Of a DNA stretch of 64,000 nt, positions 61,565-64,000 are shown in pieces. The DNA comes from CTSoil-075 sp042610375. Lineage in GTDB: Bacteria; Bacillota; Negativicutes; DSM-13327. Position 1 is the stretch's first letter, and every line of letters begins with the position of its first letter. Location: the NCBI RefSeq assembly GCF_042610375.1, contig NZ_JBGJZL010000012.1:1-64000 (forward strand). The letters are read 5' to 3'. The notes under the pieces were generated by a model. The model was not told where the DNA came from. It was given only the letters and a program-made list of their open reading frames with translations, and made no database searches. Position numbers and translations under genes: made by a program.

Positions 61565-64000
61565 TCTCTTCACCTCTTGTAGTTGGAATTTTTACGGTGA
61601 TTGTTGTTCCTTTATTGATATCGCTTTGAATATCAAGTCCATATCCATAATGCTTTTGCAGCCTTTTATGAATGTTTTCCAGCCCAATCCCTATTTCTTG
61701 CGCCTTCTTACCATTTAATAAATACTCTACTTTATCCGATGTCATACCAACCCCATCATCAGTCACGACGATCAGAGTATCTTGCCCATCGTTCTTAATC
61801 AAAATCTGTATAGTTCCGCCTTCTCTTTTCGGGTAGACACCATGCTTTACAGCATTTTCTACTAAAGGCTGAAGAATCAGCGGGGGAATGAGAGGGTTAG
61901 AGTTCGTCTCAATACCAAAAATGATATGTAACCGTTTTCCAAATCGGACTTGCTCAATCGCTAGATAAGATTTAATCAAATCTAGTTCTTGTTCTAATGG
62001 TATAAGATCCATACTGTTAAAGCGAAACTTATTTTGTAGGTAATTGCTTAGTTCTTCTAATAATTCTGCAGCTTTAATCGGATTCATCCGACATAATGCA
62101 ATAATCGTATTTAAAGTGTTGTAGAGAAAATGAGGTTGAATCTGGGACTGCAGCGCAGAAATCTCTGCTTGATAGATTCTGTGTTCAGTTTCATATACTT
62201 CCTGTGACCGCAATTGTGCCTGCACTCTGGCGAGTAATTCTTTTTTGTGAAAGGGTTTTGCTATATAATCATTGGCTTTTGCCATAAAAGAAAGTTCAAT
62301 ATCTTCAGGTCGATTACGAACTGTTATCATAATGATGGGCAAGGTGTTCTCAGAAAAATGTTTTCTAATTTCTCGACATACTTCTATACCATTGAGTCCT
62401 GGCATCATCATATCAAGTAAGACTAAATGATAGTCATTTTTCATAATTTCCGTCAATGCTGCTTCGCCGCTTTTTACGCAAACCACTCTGCAATTCATTC
62501 CATAGAAACAACTTTTTGCTACAGCAAGATTTACCTCTTCATCATCAACGATCAATATTTTTTTAGTCCCGGGTTGTTGTTCTTTAGGATATTCTGTTTG
62601 ATTGTACTCATTTATCAATGTTGGTACTATACTTTGAATTTGGCTAGGAAGTAAGACATTCATGGACATGTTTTTTTCAGTGTGGTGATCACCATGCCAT
62701 TGTGGCAAGGAAAAACTGAAGCAAGATCCCTCGCCTGGTTTTGAAACGACAGAAAGCACGCTATTATGTAATTCTAGTAAACTTTTTGATATGGCAAGAC
62801 CTAATCCCAAACCGCCATAACGTTTTCCATTTTGGGAATCACCTTGCTCAAAGGGATTAAAAATTAAGTTGAGTCGCGACTCGGGTATACCAATTCCAGT
62901 ATCATTTACAGAGATTACGATATGATCTGCCTGTAAATGAGCCGATACGGATACAAGTCCAGCATCAGTAAACTTGATAGCATTTCGTATAAGGTTGTGA
63001 AGAATTTGCATTAGTTTTTCACTATCAGCATAAATAGGGGGGAGGTCTAAGGAAACGAGATTTTTTAATTCTACGTTATGATTCACTGAAAATTTTTCTA
63101 ATGTTATTATCATTTGTACAACATCGTGAAGGCAAATCGGTACTTTATTTAAACGTACTTGATTGTTTTTCAAAGTAGAAAAAGTAGCAATTTCATCCAC
63201 TAGATTTGCTAAGCGTGCGCCGCTTTTGATGATTAACTCAAAGTTATTTTTTGATTCTATATCAGAGAGACTCAGCAATGCATCCCTCGTACATTCTGCT
63301 AAACCAATGATTCCATGTAATGGTGTTTTCAATTCATGAGATACCTTTGCTAAAAATTCATCTTTCATTTGGTCTAAGTTTAATAAATGTTTTTGCGCTA
63401 TTTCCAATTCTATATTTTGAAGCCGGAGTCTCTCTTTGGTGCCATTTAATTCTATATTACGAGTTTTTAACTCTTCTCGATCTGCATGACTTCGTTTGAG
63501 ATTTACAATTAACGATACAATATAAACTGCCATCAAGGTAAATATCATAATAATGGCGATGATTGCAACCATGAGAACAAGTAATTTATTCGCTGGTACG
63601 AATAACTCATTTTCGTCAACAACACTGACCAATGTCCATCCCGCTACTGGGATAGGATTATAAAATGCAATTTTTTTCTCTCCTTTTTCAATATAGCGAA
63701 ATACACCTGATTGACCGCTTGTAATAAGTCCTCCAAGTTTCTGCATATTTTCATCGGAAACGGAAGAAGTCTTTTCTGTCATAGCCCATGAGAGGTTGGG
63801 ATGGGTAACAAAAGTACCATCTTGTGCTAATAGAACTTCGTAGCCTTTTTTTCCATAGTTTGCATGCTGAGCTATTTGTTGGATTGTCTCAATTGTTAGG
63901 CTGGCCGCCGCACCAGCTAACACTCTTCCTTGATTATCTTTTCGCCAAGCCAGCATAAGTACCATATTTCTGCCATAGGCCTGAGAATAGGCTGGTTTAA
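61557..64000 (-). CDS. Double-core hybrid sensor kinase (Cache-HisKA-HATPase-REC-His_kinase-HATPase), partial
   Basis: The gene runs off the right edge of the window; at least 813 residues are visible. Counted from ATG 63965 (an internal Met), the order is: end of a Cache-type periplasmic domain (to about 122), TM (about 127-154), coiled coil, HisKA with His210 in FLAKVSHELKTPLHGI, HATPase (DTGIGIPESR, GGLGLGLAISK), receiver with Asp518 in LVLLDMMMPGLNG, then a LytS-type kinase with His612 in QPHFLYNTLNTIIAL and a second ATPase (LVENAVKHGV, TDDGVGM). Two unlike histidine-kinase cores in one chain are unusual. The adjacent LytTR regulator is the probable partner of the second core. Confidence 0.9.
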   Translation of the reverse strand, partial: KPAYSQAYGRNMVLMLAWRKDNQGRVLAGAAASLTIETIQQIAQHANYGKKGYEVLLAQDGTFVTHPNLSWAMTEKTSSVSDENMQKLGGLITSGQSGVFRYIEKGEKKIAFYNPIPVAGWTLVSVVDENELFVPANKLLVLMVAIIAIIMIFTLMAVYIVSLIVNLKRSHADREELKTRNIELNGTKERLRLQNIELEIAQKHLLNLDQMKDEFLAKVSHELKTPLHGIIGLAECTRDALLSLSDIESKNNFELIIKSGARLANLVDEIATFSTLKNNQVRLNKVPICLHDVVQMIITLEKFSVNHNVELKNLVSLDLPPIYADSEKLMQILHNLIRNAIKFTDAGLVSVSAHLQADHIVISVNDTGIGIPESRLNLIFNPFEQGDSQNGKRYGGLGLGLAISKSLLELHNSVLSVVSKPGEGSCFSFSLPQWHGDHHTEKNMSMNVLLPSQIQSIVPTLINEYNQTEYPKEQQPGTKKILIVDDEEVNLAVAKSCFYGMNCRVVCVKSGEAALTEIMKNDYHLVLLDMMMPGLNGIEVCREIRKHFSENTLPIIMITVRNRPEDIELSFMAKANDYIAKPFHKKELLARVQAQLRSQEVYETEHRIYQAEISALQSQIQPHFLYNTLNTIIALCRMNPIKAAELLEELSNYLQNKFRFNSMDLIPLEQELDLIKSYLAIEQVRFGKRLHIIFGIETNSNPLIPPLILQPLVENAVKHGVYPKREGGTIQILIKNDGQDTLIVVTDDGVGMTSDKVEYLLNGKKAQEIGIGLENIHKRLQKHYGYGLDIQSDINKGTTITVKIPTTRGEEID

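Overview
The window looks like chromosomal DNA from an AT-rich, spore-forming but diderm Firmicute, most likely a Negativicute of the Pelosinus/Sporomusa type. The reasons are Firmicute-type Shine-Dalgarno sequences with frequent TTG/GTG starts, a T-box leader, a KinA-type PAS kinase, GntK of the Bacillus type, and an RND-type tripartite efflux pump that needs an outer membrane. The genus is inference; no rRNA or housekeeping marker is present. There are no tRNA or rRNA genes, no CRISPR array and no intact insertion sequence.

Layout. 1-707 holds decayed repeat-like DNA and a terminator. 708-5621 encodes a Cache/PAS hybrid histidine kinase and a chemoreceptor. 5898-7476 encodes an old-yellow-enzyme reductase and an iron-sulfur flavoprotein. 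7481-8053 is a scar made of Tn3-transposase and MFS-permease fragments. 8054-9512 is a metallo-beta-lactamase-fold gene divergent from an HxlR regulator. 10083-11180 is a GldA-like dehydrogenase. 11610-24308 is a large sugar-acid catabolic locus: an RpiR regulator divergent from a GntP permease, an MDR dehydrogenase, two FGGY kinases (one a clear gluconokinase), two D-2-hydroxyacid dehydrogenases, a HAD phosphatase, KDPG aldolase and an IlvD/Edd dehydratase. Together they could convert gluconate or ketogluconates to pyruvate plus glyceraldehyde 3-phosphate.

24462-29403 is a TetR-controlled RND efflux operon with two near-identical operators. 29541-31424 is an orphan PAS kinase. 31868-35672 is a poorly characterised locus: an AraC regulator fused to a PEP-hydrolase-like TIM barrel, then UPF0261 (Tm-1-like), a stand-alone copy of the same TIM barrel, and a cupin. 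35966-41726 carries two MFS exporters, an XRE regulator and two paralogous ferredoxin-nitroreductases; an operator-like element recurs near three of these genes. 42476-45547 is a second hybrid kinase paralogous to the first. 45623-47168 is a T-box-controlled YkvI-like membrane transporter.

47436-57320 is a complete Wsp-like chemosensory operon (two CheW proteins, MCP, CheB, CheR-TPR, CheA-REC, Hpt-REC-REC-GGDEF, single REC) that should end in cyclic-di-GMP synthesis. The window closes with a DUF456 membrane protein, an OFA-type MFS carrier, an amidohydrolase, a LytTR regulator and a partial sensor carrying two different histidine-kinase cores in one chain.

The best candidates for undescribed biology are the AraC-TIM/UPF0261/TIM/cupin locus, the T-box-controlled transporter, the recurring XRE-type operator, the double-kinase LytTR partner, and the Firmicute Wsp-like pathway.
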